From Pseudomonadota bacterium (GTDB lineage: Bacteria; Pseudomonadota; Gammaproteobacteria; Burkholderiales; Burkholderiaceae_C): 62,874 bases of DNA. Below the pieces are notes generated by a model, which was not told the DNA's origin, ran no database searches, and saw nothing but the letters and a program-made list of their open reading frames with translations. Of this stretch, positions 52,076-62,862 are shown piece after piece (the first letter of the stretch is position 1; every line of letters begins with the position of its first letter). The DNA lies in the NCBI GenBank assembly GCA_021846965.1, contig JAJZWA010000014.1:1-62874 (forward strand), written 5' to 3'. A program made the translations under genes and the position numbers.

Positions 52076-53019
52076 TGCAACTGGCCTTTCTGTTCCCGGG
52101 GCAGGGCGCGCAGTCCGAGGGCTATCTGCGGCGCCTGCCGGACCATGTCCGTGTGCGCGAGACCTTGCAGGAGGCCTCGGAGGTACTCGGCGAAACGGTG
52201 GAACTCTACGACCGCGAGCCGGCGCTGGGCTCGACGGTGGGCGTGCAACTCGGCCTGCTGGTGGCGGCGGTGGCGCAGGCGCGATGCCTGGCCGCCGAGG
52301 ACGTGCGGCCCGATGCGGTGGCCGGTCTGTCGGTCGGCGCCTTCGGCGCCGCGGTGGTCTGCGGCAGCCTGGAGTTCGCCGACGCGCTGCGCCTGGTGCG
52401 CCTGCGGGCGCGCTGCATGGAGCAGGATTTCCCGCGCGGCTATGGCATGCTGGCCGTGTCCGGCCTGCGGCAGGGGGCGCTGGAAGGGCTGCTGGAGCAG
52501 GTCAACGCCGCTCGCGCGCAAGCGCGCGAGCGGGTGTACCTGGCGAATCTCAACGGGGACGCGCAGTTCGTCGTCGCGGGCGCGGATGCCCCACTCGGCG
52601 AGCTGGTCGTGGCGGCGCGCGCCGCGGGTGCCCGGCAGGTCGAGCGCCTGGACGTGGCGGTGCCCTCGCATTGCCCGCTGCTGGCGCACTGCAGCGAGCA
52701 ATTGGCCCAGGCGCTGGGCGAGCTGCGCCTGCGCGACGCCCAGCTGCCCTATATCGCCAACACCACGGCGCGCGCGCTGCGCGCCGCATCCGACATCGCG
52801 CGCGACCTGGCCGAAGGCGTCATGCGCCCGGTGCGCTGGAGCGACGCCAGCCGGCTGTTGCTGGAACTCGGCGTTCAGTGCGTGATCGAAATGCCGCCCG
52901 GGCAGGCGCTCGGGCGCATGGTGCGACAGCTCAGCTGTCGCGTGGAAGTCCTGGACAGCGAGGAATCGAGTCTGCGTTCGCTGGTCCTTCGGGCGCAGCG
53001 GGCGCGATCCCGGCAGTAG
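52075..53019 (+). CDS. mdcH: Malonyl-CoA:ACP transferase (MdcH)
   Basis: MdcH charges the carrier protein with malonyl or acetyl to start the cycle. The 314-residue product has LFPGQGAQSEG, the nucleophile motif GLSVGAFGA (Ser) and the catalytic His in VPSHCPLL. It overlaps mdcG by one base (TGATG). Confidence 0.94.
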   Translation: MQLAFLFPGQGAQSEGYLRRLPDHVRVRETLQEASEVLGETVELYDREPALGSTVGVQLGLLVAAVAQARCLAAEDVRPDAVAGLSVGAFGAAVVCGSLEFADALRLVRLRARCMEQDFPRGYGMLAVSGLRQGALEGLLEQVNAARAQARERVYLANLNGDAQFVVAGADAPLGELVVAARAAGARQVERLDVAVPSHCPLLAHCSEQLAQALGELRLRDAQLPYIANTTARALRAASDIARDLAEGVMRPVRWSDASRLLLELGVQCVIEMPPGQALGRMVRQLSCRVEVLDSEESSLRSLVLRAQRARSRQ

Positions 53020-53072
53020 CGTGCAGACACTTTGACACAAGCGGGATGCACCCGCATGGAGGAGACGACACC

Positions 53073-54368
53073 ATGAATCAGACCACCCTGGGCGGCGCCG
53101 TGCGACGCTCGCGAACACCGCTCAATGCCCAACAGATCCGCGGCTTCTGGGCCGCCTGGTTCGGCTGGACCCTCGACGGCATGGACTCGATCATCTACGC
53201 CCTCGTGCTGGTGCCGGCGCTGACCGAGCTGCTGCCCAGGTCGGGCATCGCTCCCACGCCGGCTCATATCGGGCTGGCGGGGTCCATCCTGTTCGCCCTG
53301 TTCCTGGTGGGTTGGGGCCTGTCCTTCATCTGGGGTCCCATCGCCGACCGCTTCGGCCGCACCCGCGTGCTGGCCGCGACCATTTTCGGCTACGCGCTGT
53401 TCACGGGCCTGGCCGCGATGTCGCAGAACGTCTGGGAGCTCGGCCTGTTCCGGCTGCTGGCCGGCATCGGCATCGGCGGCGAGTGGGCGCTCGCCGGAAC
53501 CTACGTGGCCGAATCCTGGCCCGAGGATCGTCGCAAGATGGGCGCGGGCTTCCTGCAGACCGGCTATTACGCGGGATTCTTCATCGCCGCGGCGCTGAAC
53601 TTCACCGTGGGCGCGCACTACGGCTGGCGCGCCATGTTCCTGTGCGGCCTGTTCCCGGTGGTGGTGTCCATCTACACCATGCTCAAGGTGGGCGAGCCGG
53701 AGAAGTGGCAGCATGCCGGGGCGCCGACCCGCCGCAGCCCGCTGTCGGAGATTTTCAGCGCCCAGTATCGGCGCCGCACCCTGGTCAACGCGACCCTGCT
53801 GACGGTGGCCATCATCGGCCTGTGGGCCGGCGCGGTCTACGAGCCGGCGGCCATCATCCAGCTTGCGCTCAAGCAGGGCATGAGCCACCTGCAGGCCGTG
53901 CACATGGCCTCGATCGGCACCGGCATCCTGTCCATCGGCACCATCCTGGGCTGCCTGGCGCTGCCGCCGCTCGCCGAGCGCTTCGGACGCAAGAGCACGC
54001 TGGCGCTGTACTTCCTGGGAATGGCGCTGTGCATCGTCCTGAGCTTCGGCTGGGCCTTCTACGTGCCCGACGGCCTGAACCTGTTCATCGCCACGCTGTT
54101 CTTCCTGGGCTTTTTCGGGGGCAATTTCGCGATGTTCAGCCTTTGGTTGCCCGAGCAGTACGAAACCCGGGTGCGCGCCACGGCCTTCGCCTTCAACACC
54201 TCGATCGGGCGCTTTCTCGGCGCGGTGGTGAACTTCATCCTGGCCGCCGGGGTTGCCCGCATGGGCACGCTGGGGACCCCCGTGGCCTGGACCGCAGTGG
54301 CCTTCATCGCGGGGCTGCTGGTGATCCCCTTCGCGCTGGAGACCCGCGGGGACGTGCTGCCCTCCTGA
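53073..54368 (+). CDS. MFS transporter, probable malonate uptake
   Basis: The 431-residue product has 12 likely membrane helices and the sugar/metabolite:H+ symporter signatures GPIADRFGRTRVL and RLLAGIGIGGEWALAGTYVAE, quoted as GIGIGGEWALAGTY. It ends the mdc operon and replaces the MdcF or MadLM transporters seen elsewhere, so malonate is the likely but unproven substrate. A GGAGGAG ribosome site precedes the ATG. Confidence 0.85.
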   Translation: MNQTTLGGAVRRSRTPLNAQQIRGFWAAWFGWTLDGMDSIIYALVLVPALTELLPRSGIAPTPAHIGLAGSILFALFLVGWGLSFIWGPIADRFGRTRVLAATIFGYALFTGLAAMSQNVWELGLFRLLAGIGIGGEWALAGTYVAESWPEDRRKMGAGFLQTGYYAGFFIAAALNFTVGAHYGWRAMFLCGLFPVVVSIYTMLKVGEPEKWQHAGAPTRRSPLSEIFSAQYRRRTLVNATLLTVAIIGLWAGAVYEPAAIIQLALKQGMSHLQAVHMASIGTGILSIGTILGCLALPPLAERFGRKSTLALYFLGMALCIVLSFGWAFYVPDGLNLFIATLFFLGFFGGNFAMFSLWLPEQYETRVRATAFAFNTSIGRFLGAVVNFILAAGVARMGTLGTPVAWTAVAFIAGLLVIPFALETRGDVLPS

Positions 54369-54379
54369 GGGCTGCGGGC

Positions 54380-54682
54380 TCAGTCGGCCTGCCAGCCCAG
54401 CAGTTCGGCCAGGCGCGTGGCCACCCACTGCGCCTCGGCCGCGTCCACGCCGGCGGAGCCGTCGGCCAGGCCGCGGCCCATGCGCTCGAGCACGTCGGCC
54501 GGGGTGATGCCCAGGTCGGCGCGGATCTCGGTGGCGCGCTGGGCCAGCAGCTGGGCCAGGTCCTCGCAGTACTCGTAACGCTCCGTGATGTGGGCGCGTG
54601 AGGCCCTCGGCTTGATGCGCCCCGGTTCGAGGAACAGCGCGATGAAGGAGGGCGGGACCTGGATCTGCGATTCGTCGTCCAT
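54380..54682 (-). CDS. Small conserved-type hypothetical protein
   Basis: The 100-residue acidic, all-helical product begins MDDESQIQVPPSFIALF and ends LAELLGWQAD. It resembles small Burkholderiales proteins annotated as ATPase with chaperone activity, but no ATP-binding motif is visible, so that name is doubtful. It lies 20 bp downstream of the PH-domain gene on the same strand. Confidence 0.6.
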   Translation of the reverse strand: MDDESQIQVPPSFIALFLEPGRIKPRASRAHITERYEYCEDLAQLLAQRATEIRADLGITPADVLERMGRGLADGSAGVDAAEAQWVATRLAELLGWQAD

Positions 54683-54702
54683 GACGCGTGGGGTCTCGGG
54701 GC

Positions 54703-55161
54703 TCAGCCGCGGGGCGGGCGCGCCAGCTGTTCCTGCACGGCGCGACGAAAACCCAGGGGGTCGGCGATCAGATGGAAGGGGTCCTTCGTGCCCCCGGTGC
54801 CGACGATGGACACGGAGCCGAAGTCGAACAGGCGCCCGAGCAGGCCTTGCTCGACGATCAGGCTTTCCACGCGATCGAGCACGATTTCCAGCGACATGCG
54901 GCGGATCAGCCCCAGTTTCATGATCACGCGGCGATCGGTGACCGCGAACTCGGCTCCGGCATAGCGCACCCATGCGCGCAGCCCGTAGGCCAGCGCGAAC
55001 AAGGCCAGCAGCGCGCCGAGGCCGAGGGCCGCGCCTCCCACCAGCGGCAGGGCGGCGGCCGCGAGCAGCATGCCCAGCGGCAGGGCGAACACGACACGGC
55101 TCAGGCGGGCGCGGTACACCACGCGCTCCTGGCTCAGCAGGTGACGGTCGACATAGCTCAT
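54703..55161 (-). CDS. PH-domain (YdbS/bPH2-like) membrane protein
   Basis: The 152-residue product has two membrane helices (about residues 22-62) followed by a bacterial PH domain (EFAVTDRRVIMKLGLIRR; SLEIVLDRVESLIVEQ). Function is not known; such proteins occur in the inner membrane. It is divergent from the patatin gene. Confidence 0.85.
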   Translation of the reverse strand: MSYVDRHLLSQERVVYRARLSRVVFALPLGMLLAAAALPLVGGAALGLGALLALFALAYGLRAWVRYAGAEFAVTDRRVIMKLGLIRRMSLEIVLDRVESLIVEQGLLGRLFDFGSVSIVGTGGTKDPFHLIADPLGFRRAVQEQLARPPRG

Positions 55162-55287
55162 CGGCGGAAGGCCGGATTCGGGCAGCCCCGTGTGCAAAGG
55201 GCCAACTGTAGCCGCTCGAGCCGCTCGAAGGGCCCCAGCCGAAGCGGCGCGAGCTGCTATGGTCCGCAGGCGTAGGGAGGACAGGCC

Positions 55288-56247
55288 TTGGACGCACATC
55301 GCAGGATTCGCATCGGACTGGCCCTGGGCAGCGGTTCCGCGCGCGGCTGGTCGCACGTGGGGGTGATCCGCGCGCTGCTGCGCGCGGGCATCGAACCGGA
55401 CCTGGTCTGCGGAAGCTCGATCGGTGCGCTGGTCGGCGCCGCCTATGCGGCCGGAGAGATCGATCGCCTGGAGCGCTGGGTGACCTCGCTGACCCGCCAG
55501 GGCGTGATGAGCCTGATCGACCTGAAACTGTCGGCCGGCATGATCGAGGGCCGCAAGCTCGTGGATTATTTCCGTGGGCAATTCGAGGACCATGGCATCG
55601 AGTCCCTGCAGCGACCCTACGCCTGCGTGGCCACCGAACTCGACACGGGGCGCGAGGTCTGGCTGCGCGATGGCCCGGTGATCGACGCGGTGCGCGCTTC
55701 CATCGCGCTGCCAGGCCTGTTCACGCCGGCACAGCGCGACGGACGCCTGCTGGTCGACGGCGGCCTGGTCAATCCCGTGCCGGTGTCCCTGTGCCGCGCC
55801 ATGGGCGCCGACGTGGTGATCGCGGTGGACCTCAACTGGGACCTGGTGGGCAGGCGCCTGCGTCCGGCGCCCTCGCTCTATGCCGAGCCGATCCGCCCCG
55901 CGGAGGCCGGCGAAGACTCCCAGGAGCAGGCCGGGGAGGGGGCGGGGGCGGGGTCGCGCGGTCGCAAGCGCAGCCTGGAGGCCTTGTGGAGTCGGCTGTG
56001 GCCCAGCAGCGACGCGCCGCCCGCGCTGCCGATGCCCTCCATGCTGGGCGTGCTCACCGCCAGCCTCAACATCATGCAGGTGCGCATCACCAACAGCCGC
56101 CTGGCCGGCGAACCCGCCGACGTGGTGATCCGCCCCCGCGTGTCGGGCATCGGACCACTGGACTTCCACCGCGGCGAACTCGCCATGGCCGAGGGCCTGC
56201 GGGCCGCCGAGCACGCCTTGCCCCTATTGCGCGAACTGCTCGCCTGA
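55288..56247 (+). CDS. Patatin-like phospholipase (RssA-like)
   Basis: The 319-residue product has the patatin signatures [15 protein letters not shown] (oxyanion Gly-rich loop), the nucleophile [10 protein letters not shown] (Ser near residue 44) and the catalytic Asp in [12 protein letters not shown]. Start is TTG at 55288, supported by a GGGAGG ribosome site 7 bp upstream. A Gly/Glu/Arg-rich insertion lies near residues 208-232. It is 34 bp upstream of surE. Confidence 0.88.
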   Translation: MDAHRRIRIGLALGSGSARGWSHVGVIRALLRAGIEPDLVCGSSIGALVGAAYAAGEIDRLERWVTSLTRQGVMSLIDLKLSAGMIEGRKLVDYFRGQFEDHGIESLQRPYACVATELDTGREVWLRDGPVIDAVRASIALPGLFTPAQRDGRLLVDGGLVNPVPVSLCRAMGADVVIAVDLNWDLVGRRLRPAPSLYAEPIRPAEAGEDSQEQAGEGAGAGSRGRKRSLEALWSRLWPSSDAPPALPMPSMLGVLTASLNIMQVRITNSRLAGEPADVVIRPRVSGIGPLDFHRGELAMAEGLRAAEHALPLLRELLA

Positions 56248-56281
56248 AGCCCGCGCCGCGCCGGCCCGATACACTGCGGGC

Positions 56282-57040
56282 ATGCGCATCCTGCTATCCA
56301 ACGACGACGGCTACCTGGCTCCCGGCCTGCACGCCTTGTACGCCGGGTTGAGACGCCTGGGCGAGGTCACGGTGGTGGCGCCGGAGCAAAACGCCAGCGC
56401 CGCGTCCAACGCCCTGACCCTGAGCCGCCCCCTCTCGGTGTTCCGCGCCGAGAACGGCTTCCTGTACATCAACGGCACGCCGTCGGATTGCGTGCACATC
56501 GCGCTGACCGGACTGCTGGATTTCCGCCCGGACCTCGTTGTCAGTGGGGTCAACAACGGCGCCAACCTCGGCGACGACACGATCTACTCCGGCACCGTGG
56601 CAGCGGCCACCGAAGGCTTCCTGTTCGGGTTGCCGGCCCTGGCGGTGTCCCTCGTGCACAAGGGCTGGGAGCACGTGGACACCGCCGTGGAGGTCGCGGT
56701 TCGGGTGGTCGAGCACATGATGCGCGACCCCGACGCGCCGCCGGCGCTGTACAACCTGAACGTGCCGAACCTGCCCTCCGCCCGGCTGCGCGGCGTGCAG
56801 GTCGCCCGCCTGGGCAAGCGCCACCCGAGCCAGCCGGTGGTGATGCAACGCAATCCGCGCAACGAGCCGGTGTACTGGATCGGCTCGGCCGGCGATGCGC
56901 TGGACGACCAGCCCGGCACCGATTTCCACGCCATCGCGCAGGGCTTCGCCGCGTTGACGCCCCTGCAGCTGGACCTGACCCACCATCGTCTGCTCGAGCC
57001 CAGCCGCGAGCGTTTCGCGGAACTCGCGCAGTCGTCCTGA
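56282..57040 (+). CDS. surE: 5'-nucleotidase SurE
   Basis: SurE is a stationary-phase survival nucleotidase acting on nucleoside 5' and 3' phosphates. The 252-residue product starts [16 protein letters not shown], which contains the metal-binding Asp pair, and has [20 protein letters not shown]. Starts the conserved surE-pcm-nlpD-rpoS group. Confidence 0.97.
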   Translation: MRILLSNDDGYLAPGLHALYAGLRRLGEVTVVAPEQNASAASNALTLSRPLSVFRAENGFLYINGTPSDCVHIALTGLLDFRPDLVVSGVNNGANLGDDTIYSGTVAAATEGFLFGLPALAVSLVHKGWEHVDTAVEVAVRVVEHMMRDPDAPPALYNLNVPNLPSARLRGVQVARLGKRHPSQPVVMQRNPRNEPVYWIGSAGDALDDQPGTDFHAIAQGFAALTPLQLDLTHHRLLEPSRERFAELAQSS

Positions 57041-57050
57041 CGCGACGCGC

Positions 57051-57842
57051 ATGGCGACCGGCTCCACCCCGAAACGCGCGAGCTTCCCGGCGCGTCTGCC
57101 CTCGGCAGGGAGCCCGGCGAGCGCTGCCGGGACGGCCGGCGCGGTGCGCGCTTCGGTGCTGCCCACGGCGCGGCCCCTCGCGCCGCCGCCGCCCAGCGGC
57201 GCGGGCATGGATTCCCAGGCGGTGCGCAGCGCGATGGTCGAACGCCTGCGCGCTCTCGGCGGCATGGACAACGCGGTGCTGGAGTCCATGCAGCGCGTGC
57301 CCCGGCATCTGTTCCTGGAGCCGGGTCTGGCCGCGCAGGCCTACCTGGACAACGCCCTGCCCATCGGGCATGGACAGACCATCTCCAAGCCCTCGGTGGT
57401 CGCGCGCGCGGCCTCCGTGCTGCTGCAGGCGCTCGGCGGGCGTCCGGCCAGGGTGCTGGAGATCGGCACCGGCTGCGGCTACCAGGCGGCGGTGCTGGCG
57501 GGCGTGGCGGGCGAGGTCTACAGCATCGAGCGCATACGCGCGCTGCACGAGCTGGCGCGGCGCAACCTGCGCATGCTGCGCCTGCCCAATCTGCGCCTGC
57601 TGCTGGGCGATGGCATGCTCGGCGCGCCGGGCGGCGCGCCCTTCGACGCGGTGATCAGCGCCGCGGCCGGCGAACAGGCGCCACCGGCCTGGCTGGAACA
57701 GCTGCGCCTCGGGGGCGTGCTGCTGGCGCCGCTGGGCCAGCCCCAGCGCCTGACCGCCATGCGCAAGCTCGGCGGGGGCAGGGTCGAGACCTGGAGCGTC
57801 GAGGATGCGCGCTTCGTCCCTCTAAAATCTGGCGTCCTGTGA
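57051..57842 (+). CDS. pcm: Protein-L-isoaspartate O-methyltransferase
   Basis: Pcm repairs isoaspartyl damage in proteins using S-adenosylmethionine. The 263-residue product has a Pro/Ala-rich extension of about 52 residues before MDSQAVRSAMVERLRALGG. The core has LPIGHGQTISKPSVVA and the SAM motif VLEIGTGCGYQAAVLA. Its stop overlaps the extended nlpD frame. Confidence 0.96.
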   Translation: MATGSTPKRASFPARLPSAGSPASAAGTAGAVRASVLPTARPLAPPPPSGAGMDSQAVRSAMVERLRALGGMDNAVLESMQRVPRHLFLEPGLAAQAYLDNALPIGHGQTISKPSVVARAASVLLQALGGRPARVLEIGTGCGYQAAVLAGVAGEVYSIERIRALHELARRNLRMLRLPNLRLLLGDGMLGAPGGAPFDAVISAAAGEQAPPAWLEQLRLGGVLLAPLGQPQRLTAMRKLGGGRVETWSVEDARFVPLKSGVL

Positions 57843-57883
57843 TCTCGCGAGACCCTGAAACAGGCTCCTGCCCGCACTCCACC

Positions 57884-58837
57884 ATGCGTCTGCTGCCCGC
57901 TGCCATCCTGCTGTTCTGCGCAACCCTGGCCGGCTGTTCCACCGTGGCGCTCAATCCGGCGCCGGTGGTCAGTCGCACCGCCACCCCCGTGGGCTCGTCG
58001 ATGCCGCCCGTGGCGGGCGCATCCGCCGCCTCGGCTGCCGCGAGCGCTGCGCTGCCCGCCGGCTATTACCGGGTGCAGCGCGGCGACACCTTGCGTTCGA
58101 TCGCCCGCAGCACCGGCCAGAGCTGGCGGCAGCTGGCGGCCTGGAATCAACTGAGCAACCCTAACGTCATCGAGGTCGGGCAGGTGTTGCGGGTGTCGGC
58201 CACGGCCGCGCCCCTGGGCGCTGCCAGCGGCGCGGCCGTGGCGGCACCCGCCGCCGCGCCTTCCGCGCCGCAGGTCGTGGCGCTGGCGCCGGCCGCAAGC
58301 GCCACGCAGCAGCCGGCCCAGGCGCCGGCGCCGGCCAGCAGCGCGCGGCGCGAGCCCGCGCCCGCCTCGGCCGCGGTGCCTGCGGTGCAGGCCGCGCCGA
58401 CCGCACCGACCGCAGCACCGACCGCCACCGGCCCCACCACGCCGGCACCCGGCGCGCATGCCGCGGCCGGAGGCCTGAGCTGGTCCTGGCCCGCGCAAGG
58501 GCGCATCGTGCAGGCCTACAACGGCAGCACCAGCAAGGGACTGGACATCGCCGGCGCGGCCGGCGAGCCCGTGCGTGCCGCGGCTGCCGGCAAGGTGGTC
58601 TACGCGGGCAACGAGTTGCGCGGCTTCGGCAATCTGGTCATCGTCAAGCACAACGCCGAGTACATCTCCGTCTACGCACACAACCAGAAGCTGCTGGTGC
58701 ACGAAGGCGAACAAGTCCGGCGCGGCCAGACCATCGCGCTGATGGGTTCGACCGACGCCTCGCGCGTGGAGCTGCATTTCGAGGTCCGCCTTCGCGGCAA
58801 GCCGATCGACCCGACGCAGGTGCTGCCGCCGCGCTGA
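57884..58837 (+). CDS. nlpD: Murein hydrolase activator NlpD, M23-type lipoprotein
   Basis: The 317-residue product has a lipoprotein signal ([18 protein letters not shown], lipobox LAGC), a LysM domain (about residues 58-105; [19 protein letters not shown]), an Ala/Pro-rich linker and a C-terminal M23/LytM domain (about 205-315). The M23 domain keeps only some metal ligands, as in NlpD activators of AmiC-type amidases. The rpoS promoter is often within this gene. Confidence 0.94.
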   Translation: MRLLPAAILLFCATLAGCSTVALNPAPVVSRTATPVGSSMPPVAGASAASAAASAALPAGYYRVQRGDTLRSIARSTGQSWRQLAAWNQLSNPNVIEVGQVLRVSATAAPLGAASGAAVAAPAAAPSAPQVVALAPAASATQQPAQAPAPASSARREPAPASAAVPAVQAAPTAPTAAPTATGPTTPAPGAHAAAGGLSWSWPAQGRIVQAYNGSTSKGLDIAGAAGEPVRAAAAGKVVYAGNELRGFGNLVIVKHNAEYISVYAHNQKLLVHEGEQVRRGQTIALMGSTDASRVELHFEVRLRGKPIDPTQVLPPR

Positions 58838-58862
58838 ACGGCCCGAGCCCCGCGCCCCGTCC

Positions 58863-59888
58863 ATGCCCACACGATCGCGCCAGCCCCCCGGCTCCGATGC
58901 CACGCGGCGCTCACGCTCCGCGCGGGGCGCGCAAGCCGCGCGCGATGCGCGCGGCTCGCAGGCCGACGAGCAGACGCCGCAGGAGGAGTTTCGCGAGGGT
59001 GCCGATGCGGCCGCCGACGAGCCGCCGCGTGCATTCGAGGCCGACACCGATTCCGCCAGCCAGAGCGTGCTGCAGGCCTATCTGAACCGCATCCGCGGCA
59101 AGCCACTGCTCAGCGCCCAGCAGGAATTCGACACGGCCGTGCGTGCCCGCCAGGGAGACTTCGAGGCGCGCCAGGCGATGGTGGAACACAACCTGCGGCT
59201 CGTGGTGTCGATCGCCAAGGGCTATGGCGGACGCGGCGTCGCGCTCGCCGACCTGATCGAGGAAGGCAACCTCGGCCTGATGCACGCCATCGAGAAATTC
59301 GAGCCCGAGCGCGGCTTCCGCTTCTCCACCTACGCGAGCTGGTGGATCCGGCAGAACGTCGAGCGCGCGATCATGCAGCAGGCGCGCACCATCCGGCTGC
59401 CCGTGCACGTCATCCGCGAGCTCAATCAGGTGCTTCGCGCGCGCCGGCACCTGGAGGACTCCAGCCCCGACGGCAGCGCCTCCGTGGAGGACATCGCGAG
59501 CCTGACCGGGCGCAGCTCCGAGGAGGTTTCGGATCTGCTCACCCTGGGCGAGTTGCCGGTTTCGCTCGACCTGATGCGCGAGAACGCCGGGGGCGAGAGT
59601 TTCGTGGAGCAATTCCCCGACCAGCAGGCCCCCTCGCCGGACGATACCGCGCAGGCCCACGAACTCGAGCGCCTGCTCGAAGGCTGGCTGGGCACGCTGG
59701 GCGAGCGCGAGCGCGAAGTGGTCGAGGCCCGCTTCGGGCTGCACGGGCGCGAGCTCGAGACCCTGGAGAGCCTGGCGCGAAGGCTGGAGCTGACGCGCGA
59801 GCGTGTGCGCCAGATCCAGCAGGAGGCGCTGGGCAAGCTCAAGCGCCGCCTCTCCGGTGGCGGGGTCGACAAATCCTCCGTACTCTGA
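58863..59888 (+). CDS. rpoS: Sigma factor RpoS
   Basis: RpoS directs stationary-phase and stress transcription. The 341-residue product has a poorly conserved acidic N-terminus (about 1-65), region 1.2/2 ([50 protein letters not shown], quoted as [11 protein letters not shown]) and region 4.2 [20 protein letters not shown]. It is 26 bp after nlpD. Confidence 0.97.
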   Translation: MPTRSRQPPGSDATRRSRSARGAQAARDARGSQADEQTPQEEFREGADAAADEPPRAFEADTDSASQSVLQAYLNRIRGKPLLSAQQEFDTAVRARQGDFEARQAMVEHNLRLVVSIAKGYGGRGVALADLIEEGNLGLMHAIEKFEPERGFRFSTYASWWIRQNVERAIMQQARTIRLPVHVIRELNQVLRARRHLEDSSPDGSASVEDIASLTGRSSEEVSDLLTLGELPVSLDLMRENAGGESFVEQFPDQQAPSPDDTAQAHELERLLEGWLGTLGEREREVVEARFGLHGRELETLESLARRLELTRERVRQIQQEALGKLKRRLSGGGVDKSSVL

Positions 59889-59899
59889 AGGGCAAGCCC

Positions 59900-60685
59900 A
59901 TGGCCGCACCGATCGTCGTGTTCGACATCGAGACCATTCCCGACGCGCGCGCCGTGCGCGCGGCCGGCCTGGCCGATGCCGGGCTGGACGACGCCGCCGC
60001 CATCGCGCAGGCGCAGCAGCGCAGGCTGGAGGCCACGGGCAGCGATTTCCTGCCCATCGTGTGCCAGCGCGTGCTGGTCATCTCCTGCATGTTCCGCGAG
60101 GCCAGCAAGGGGCTGAAGGTGCATTCCTTCGTCGACCGCGGCGGCCAGGAAGCGGCCGTGGTGCAGGGCTTCTTTCGCCTGATCGACCGCCACGAGCCCC
60201 AGCTGGTGTCGTGGAACGGCGGCGGCTTCGACCTGCCGGTGCTGCACTACCGGGGCCTGGTGCATGGCGTGCAGGCGCCCAAGTACTGGGACATGGGCGA
60301 GGACGACCGCGAGTACAAGTGGAACAACTACATCTCGCGCTACCACAGCCGGCACCTGGACCTGATGGACCTGCTCGCGCTGTACCAGGCGCGGGCCAAT
60401 GCCGGCATGGACACCCTCGCGCAGTTGTGCGGCCTGCCGGGCAAGCTGGGCATGGACGGTTCGCAGGTGTTCCCCGCCTGGCAGCGCGGCGAGCTGGAGC
60501 CGATCCGACGTTATTGCGAGACCGATGTGCTGAACACCTACCTCCTGTATTGCCGATTCCAGCTCATGCGCGGCGGGCTGAGCGCCCAGGAACATGCCGA
60601 CGAGGTCGAGCTGGTGCGGCGCACCGTGGGAGAGTGGGCGGCCGAGGAGCCGCACTGGGCCGAGTACATGCGGGCCTGGTCATGA
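59900..60685 (+). CDS. Predicted 3'-5' exonuclease (PolB-like, DnaQ superfamily)
   Basis: The 261-residue product starts [13 protein letters not shown], the DEDD Asp-x-Glu motif, and has [14 protein letters not shown] (second Asp) and [13 protein letters not shown] (last acidic motif). Such proteins act on DNA 3' ends in the cytoplasm. It overlaps rlmD by 4 bp, a frequent pairing. Confidence 0.9.
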   Translation: MAAPIVVFDIETIPDARAVRAAGLADAGLDDAAAIAQAQQRRLEATGSDFLPIVCQRVLVISCMFREASKGLKVHSFVDRGGQEAAVVQGFFRLIDRHEPQLVSWNGGGFDLPVLHYRGLVHGVQAPKYWDMGEDDREYKWNNYISRYHSRHLDLMDLLALYQARANAGMDTLAQLCGLPGKLGMDGSQVFPAWQRGELEPIRRYCETDVLNTYLLYCRFQLMRGGLSAQEHADEVELVRRTVGEWAAEEPHWAEYMRAWS

Positions 60686-62160
60686 ATCGACGAGCCGGCC
60701 GTCGAGGTGCCAGACCCGGCGCGAGCGGAGCTCCCAGCCCCGCTGCGGCCGAAGCCGAGCTGGAGTGGTTGCGCGTCGAGTCCCTGGATCTGGAAGCGCG
60801 CGGTGTCGCGCACCGCGCCGATGGCAAGGTCGTGTTCATCCACGACGCGCTGCCCGGCGAGCAGGTGCGCGTGCGGGTGTTGCGCGGCAAGCCCAAGTGG
60901 GAGCAGGCGGAGGTGCTTCAGCGCCGCAACGAGGCCTCCACGAGGGTGAAGCCGCGCTGCGAGCATTTCGGGACCTGTGGCGGCTGCAGCATGCAGCACA
61001 TCGAGTTGCGCGCGCAGCTGGCTTTCAAGCAGCGCACCCTGGAGGACGACCTGCGGCACCTGGCGCAGCTGCGCCCCGAGCTGATGCTGCGGCCCCTGGC
61101 CGGGCCCGACTGGGGCTATCGCCGGCGTGCGCGCCTGACGGTGCGCCTGGTGCCCAAGAAGGGCGGGGTGCTGGTGGGTTTCCACGAGCGCGGATCCAGC
61201 TACGTGGCCGACATGCGCTCCTGCCAGATCCTGCCGCCCCGGGTCTCGGCGCTGCTGCTGCCCCTGCGCGCGCTGGTGGGCACGCTGTCCTGCCCCGACC
61301 GGCTGCCGCAGATCGAGCTGGCCATGGGCGACGACAGCATCGTGCTGGTGCTGCGCAACCTGCAGGAACTCGACGCCCAGGACCTGCAACGCCTGCGGGA
61401 TTTCGCCGCCGAGCACCAGGTGCAGTGGTGGTTGCAGCCCGGTGGCCCGCACACCGCCCAGCCCCTCGAGGCGCAGCAGGCACTGCCTTTCTACACTCTG
61501 CCCGAGTTCGGGCTGCGCATGCCCTTCCGGCCCACGGATTTCACCCAGGTCAACCACAGCGTCAACCGGGCCCTGGTCTCGCGCGCCTTGCGCCTGCTGC
61601 AGCTGGCCCCCGGCGACCGCGTGGCCGACTGGTTCTGCGGCCTGGGCAATTTCACCCTGCCGCTGGCCACCCGCGCCGGCTTCGTGATGGGGGTCGAGGG
61701 CAGCGAGTCCCTGCTGGCACGCGCGATGGACAATGCGCGAGCCAGCGGGCTGGCCGCCCACGTGGCCTTCCGGGTCTCGAATCTGTTCGAGGCCGACACA
61801 TCCTTCCTGCGGGACTGTGGCCCTTTCGACAAATGGCTGGTCGACCCGCCGCGCGAGGGAGCGCTGGCCTTGTGCAAGGCGCTGGTGGGGGCGATGGGGC
61901 GGGCGACGGGCGAGGACGCGGCCCCCTGCGACACGACGGCCTTCGAGGCAGAGCCGGCGCAGCCCGCCGCGCTGCCGGAGTTCACGCCGCCCCGGCGCAT
62001 CGTCTACGTCTCGTGCAACCCGGCCACGCTGGCGCGCGATGCCGGCGTGCTGGTGCACCAGGGGGGCTACGCCTTGAAGGCAGCGGGGGTGGTCAATATG
62101 TTCCCCCACACCTCGCACGTCGAGTCCATCGCCGTGTTCGAACTGCCCGAGGGGCATTGA
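60682..62160 (+). CDS. rlmD: 23S rRNA (uracil-5-)-methyltransferase RlmD
   Basis: RlmD methylates U1939 of 23S rRNA. The 492-residue product has a TRAM domain (about 25-85), Fe-S cysteines in [14 protein letters not shown], the SAM site [21 protein letters not shown] and the catalytic Cys in [13 protein letters not shown] Gly/Asp/Pro-rich insertion lies near residues 405-430. Could also be RlmC-like, but RlmD fits best. Confidence 0.94.
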   Translation: MNRRAGRRGARPGASGAPSPAAAEAELEWLRVESLDLEARGVAHRADGKVVFIHDALPGEQVRVRVLRGKPKWEQAEVLQRRNEASTRVKPRCEHFGTCGGCSMQHIELRAQLAFKQRTLEDDLRHLAQLRPELMLRPLAGPDWGYRRRARLTVRLVPKKGGVLVGFHERGSSYVADMRSCQILPPRVSALLLPLRALVGTLSCPDRLPQIELAMGDDSIVLVLRNLQELDAQDLQRLRDFAAEHQVQWWLQPGGPHTAQPLEAQQALPFYTLPEFGLRMPFRPTDFTQVNHSVNRALVSRALRLLQLAPGDRVADWFCGLGNFTLPLATRAGFVMGVEGSESLLARAMDNARASGLAAHVAFRVSNLFEADTSFLRDCGPFDKWLVDPPREGALALCKALVGAMGRATGEDAAPCDTTAFEAEPAQPAALPEFTPPRRIVYVSCNPATLARDAGVLVHQGGYALKAAGVVNMFPHTSHVESIAVFELPEGH

Positions 62161-62755
62161 GCCCAGGCCCCGCCTTCGCGACCTCATGCGTTGGAGGTCG
62201 GGTTGCGCGACCAGTTCATGGTGCATCAGAGACATCATGGCGCCCGAGAACGGGTGTTAATAAGCAGATGACCAAAACCCATACAAATCAATGGGTTAGA
62301 CCTCTTTTCCCCCGCTGCTGACGAAAAAATAGACGCGCAGCCTGAGGCTTGCCTCTTTCGCGTGCTCAGAGCAGCTAGCTCGCTTGAGACGCAGAGCCCT
62401 GCTGCCACCTGCAGGCAAAGAAGCCGGCGCTGACGTTCGGCTCAAGGGAGAGTCTGAGGCATCCGCGGAGGCCATCGTCAGGGGTGCTGACGACGCAGCA
62501 CTCCAGATGTTCGATGCATACCCGACCTGTTGTCACTCGACACGTGAGCCGCGGCCCGTGCATGCAGAAAGGCTGTGCCTGCGAAGGCGCCTACTCCCCT
62601 GCGACGCTGAGGCTCGCTGCCGCACCGACCCGTCGTGCGTCGCACTTCTGCCAGATGGACCCAAGGCCATCAACCTCGAGGGTTCAACTTGGTGAGCATC
62701 TCCAGCACGGGGTGGGGAATCCCATCTTCTTTAACCATGCCATCCGTGTGCCCGG

Positions 62756-62795
62756 CGTCAACTATCGTGAGCTACCGACGTCAACTATCTTGAGC
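62756..62795. repeat. Two 17-bp direct repeats
   Basis: CGTCAACTATCGTGAGC (62756-62772) recurs as CGTCAACTATCTTGAGC (62779-62795), one mismatch, 23-bp period. This resembles the tandem repeats at ends of some insertion sequences, but the window ends before any transposase could be seen. Confidence 0.65.
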
Positions 62796-62830
62796 GGTGC
62801 GGTCGGGCGTTGATCATGGTTGCTTGGGTT

Positions 62831-62862
62831 CGCTGCGATGCCGGCGAGCCGGCATCGCAGCG
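62831..62862. repeat. Strong hairpin at the window end
   Basis: CGCTGCGATGCCGG and CCGGCATCGCAGCG are perfect 14-bp arms around a CGAG loop. No T-run follows. It may be a REP-like element or part of an element end. Confidence 0.7.

Noticed and set aside
62384..62813. Two overlapping open frames of about 100 residues after rlmD
   Set aside because: No ribosome site, no recognisable motif and composition unlike the real genes nearby.
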